Assembly: GCA_011369465.1 (NCBI GenBank)
Contig: DRQG01000072.1
Span: forward strand, 1 to 64,000
Origin: Caldithrix abyssi
Lineage (GTDB): Bacteria > Calditrichota > Calditrichia > Calditrichales > Calditrichaceae
Length of the DNA: 64,000 bases
Reading direction: 5' to 3'
Shown here: one piece after another, positions 63,502 to 64,000 of the stretch
How positions within the stretch are numbered: position 1 is the first letter of the stretch
Layout of the letters: every line of letters begins with the position of its first letter
Notes under the pieces: model-generated
Database searches by the model: none
What the model was told of the DNA's origin: nothing
The model's input: only the letters and a program-made list of their open reading frames with translations
Made by a program: the position numbers and the translations under genes

Positions 63502-64000
63502 TTATTTTAAAAGTAACATTTTTTTGTTCAGCACCGTACCATTCACTTGTAAGCGGTAGATATATGTGCCGCTGGCCAATCGGCTGCCGTCAAAGAAGAC
63601 CTTGTATCGGCCTGCCGGTTGATACTCTTTAACCAGTTCGGTAACCCGCTCACCCAGGATATTATATACGGTCAAAAAAACCTGTCCCGCTTCGGCCAGT
63701 TGATATTCGATAGAGGTGATAGGATTAAACGGATTGGGATAATTTTGCTTTAACTGATAGGTAAGGGGAATATTACCTCCCTCTTCTTCTATGCCTACCA
63801 ATTCGCTGGTTTTTTTCACCAGCCGAAAATTATCAAAATACAACTTACCGCTGACCGCTCCCACCGAATCCTCATGACCAAACTGAAAACTATCTATACG
63901 AAATTTGGAGCCGGTTAGTTCCTCGTTACTGCTGATCCAACTGCCGACAGAATTGGGATCGCTTAATTTCCATTCCACCAGTTTCCAGCCATACCAATCA
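63502..64000 (-). CDS. Partial surface-sorted protein with CBM-like domain (cut by window end)
   Basis: Only the C-terminal part is in the window; the frame stays open to base 64000. Its first residues here (DWYGWKLVEWKLSDPN) continue into FRIDSFQFGHEDSVGAVSGKLYFDNFRLVKK, paralogous to the carbohydrate-binding-like domain of the amidase (IDWIGWKLVSWDM ... IYFDDLRVV). The sorting domain begins KQNYPNPFNPITSIEY and ends VLNKKMLLLK. The GTG at 63978 is internal and not the start. It is 75 bp upstream of the PD40 gene on the same strand. Confidence 0.9.
   Translation of the reverse strand, partial: DWYGWKLVEWKLSDPNSVGSWISSNEELTGSKFRIDSFQFGHEDSVGAVSGKLYFDNFRLVKKTSELVGIEEEGGNIPLTYQLKQNYPNPFNPITSIEYQLAEAGQVFLTVYNILGERVTELVKEYQPAGRYKVFFDGSRLASGTYIYRLQVNGTVLNKKMLLLK

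Noticed and set aside
1-64000. tRNA or rRNA genes
   Set aside because: I looked in the gene-free spacers for T-loop-like GTTCGA text with matching arms and for rRNA text, and saw none; a covariance-model scan would be decisive.

Overview
The window looks like a chromosomal segment of a bacterium from the FCB side of the tree, most like Calditrichota or a related lineage. This placement is inferred from gene content and was not tested by any search. Six proteins end in the YPNPFNP-type surface/secretion (type A sorting, FlgD-Ig-like) domain. Four Na+-coupled transporters from three families (SSS, NSS twice, AGCS) are encoded, along with ThyX, a TonB-free RND/TolC system, and peptide-degrading enzymes. 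Most unexpected for a bacterium is a complete archaeal-type GatD + GatE amidotransferase pair. No rRNA, tRNA or CRISPR array was seen.

Layout. 1-3240 is AT-rich and accessory-looking: a cluster of tight hairpins, two unknown genes (one with nuclease-like motifs), then an AAA ATPase. The ATPase sits between the intact 3' end of a sodium symporter gene and a decayed second copy of that same 3' end. 3244-11018 holds metabolism and repair genes on the minus strand (SSS transporter, VOC and SRPBCC proteins, pyruvate kinase, thioredoxin, ThyX, an AlbA_2 regulator). 11159-15586 holds nth, gatD and gatE, with gatD bracketed by two inverted copies of a 200 bp octamer-built repeat. 15842-18830 holds a methyltransferase-like membrane protein, a DUF1028 protein and a Fic protein preceded by a symmetric four-box operator. 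18890-25917 is a TetR-TolC-MFP-SDR-RND efflux operon with a perfect TetR-type palindrome. 26068-32555 runs rightward: uppP, an NSS transporter, holA, an ECF sigma/anti-sigma pair, a GAF protein and a small Cys-rich protein, ending in a good terminator.

32675-37000 holds a phosphoesterase/MFSD1-like transporter pair, then a 570 bp divergent spacer packed with DnaA boxes, an inverted repeat and a perfect CRP-type palindrome, then a CDF/AMMECR1 pair. 37309-50357 holds RecQ, a mannosylglycerate-synthase-like glycosyltransferase, an M23 protein lacking one catalytic His, an M1 aminopeptidase/M19 dipeptidase operon, an ABC exporter, a TPR protein and two Na+ symporters.

50602-56915 is a five-gene exported cassette with its own consensus promoter: two CxxC Omp28-like proteins, a surface protein with duplicated paired-Cys modules, a TlpA thioredoxin and a DUF6029-like outer-membrane protein. 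57064-64000 is a cell-wall-directed locus on the minus strand: a GHL10 (DigH/YddW-like) hydrolase, an N-acetylmuramoyl-L-alanine amidase and a PD40 propeller protein, with a second sorting-domain protein cut by the window edge. The amidase can make denuded glycan strands and the DigH-like enzyme family cuts exactly those, so together they may form an exported two-step murein degradation system.

Several start sites were moved from the longest possible ORF on ribosome-binding-site evidence (pyk, fic, uppP, the CDF gene and the AMMECR1 gene); tetR uses a TTG start.
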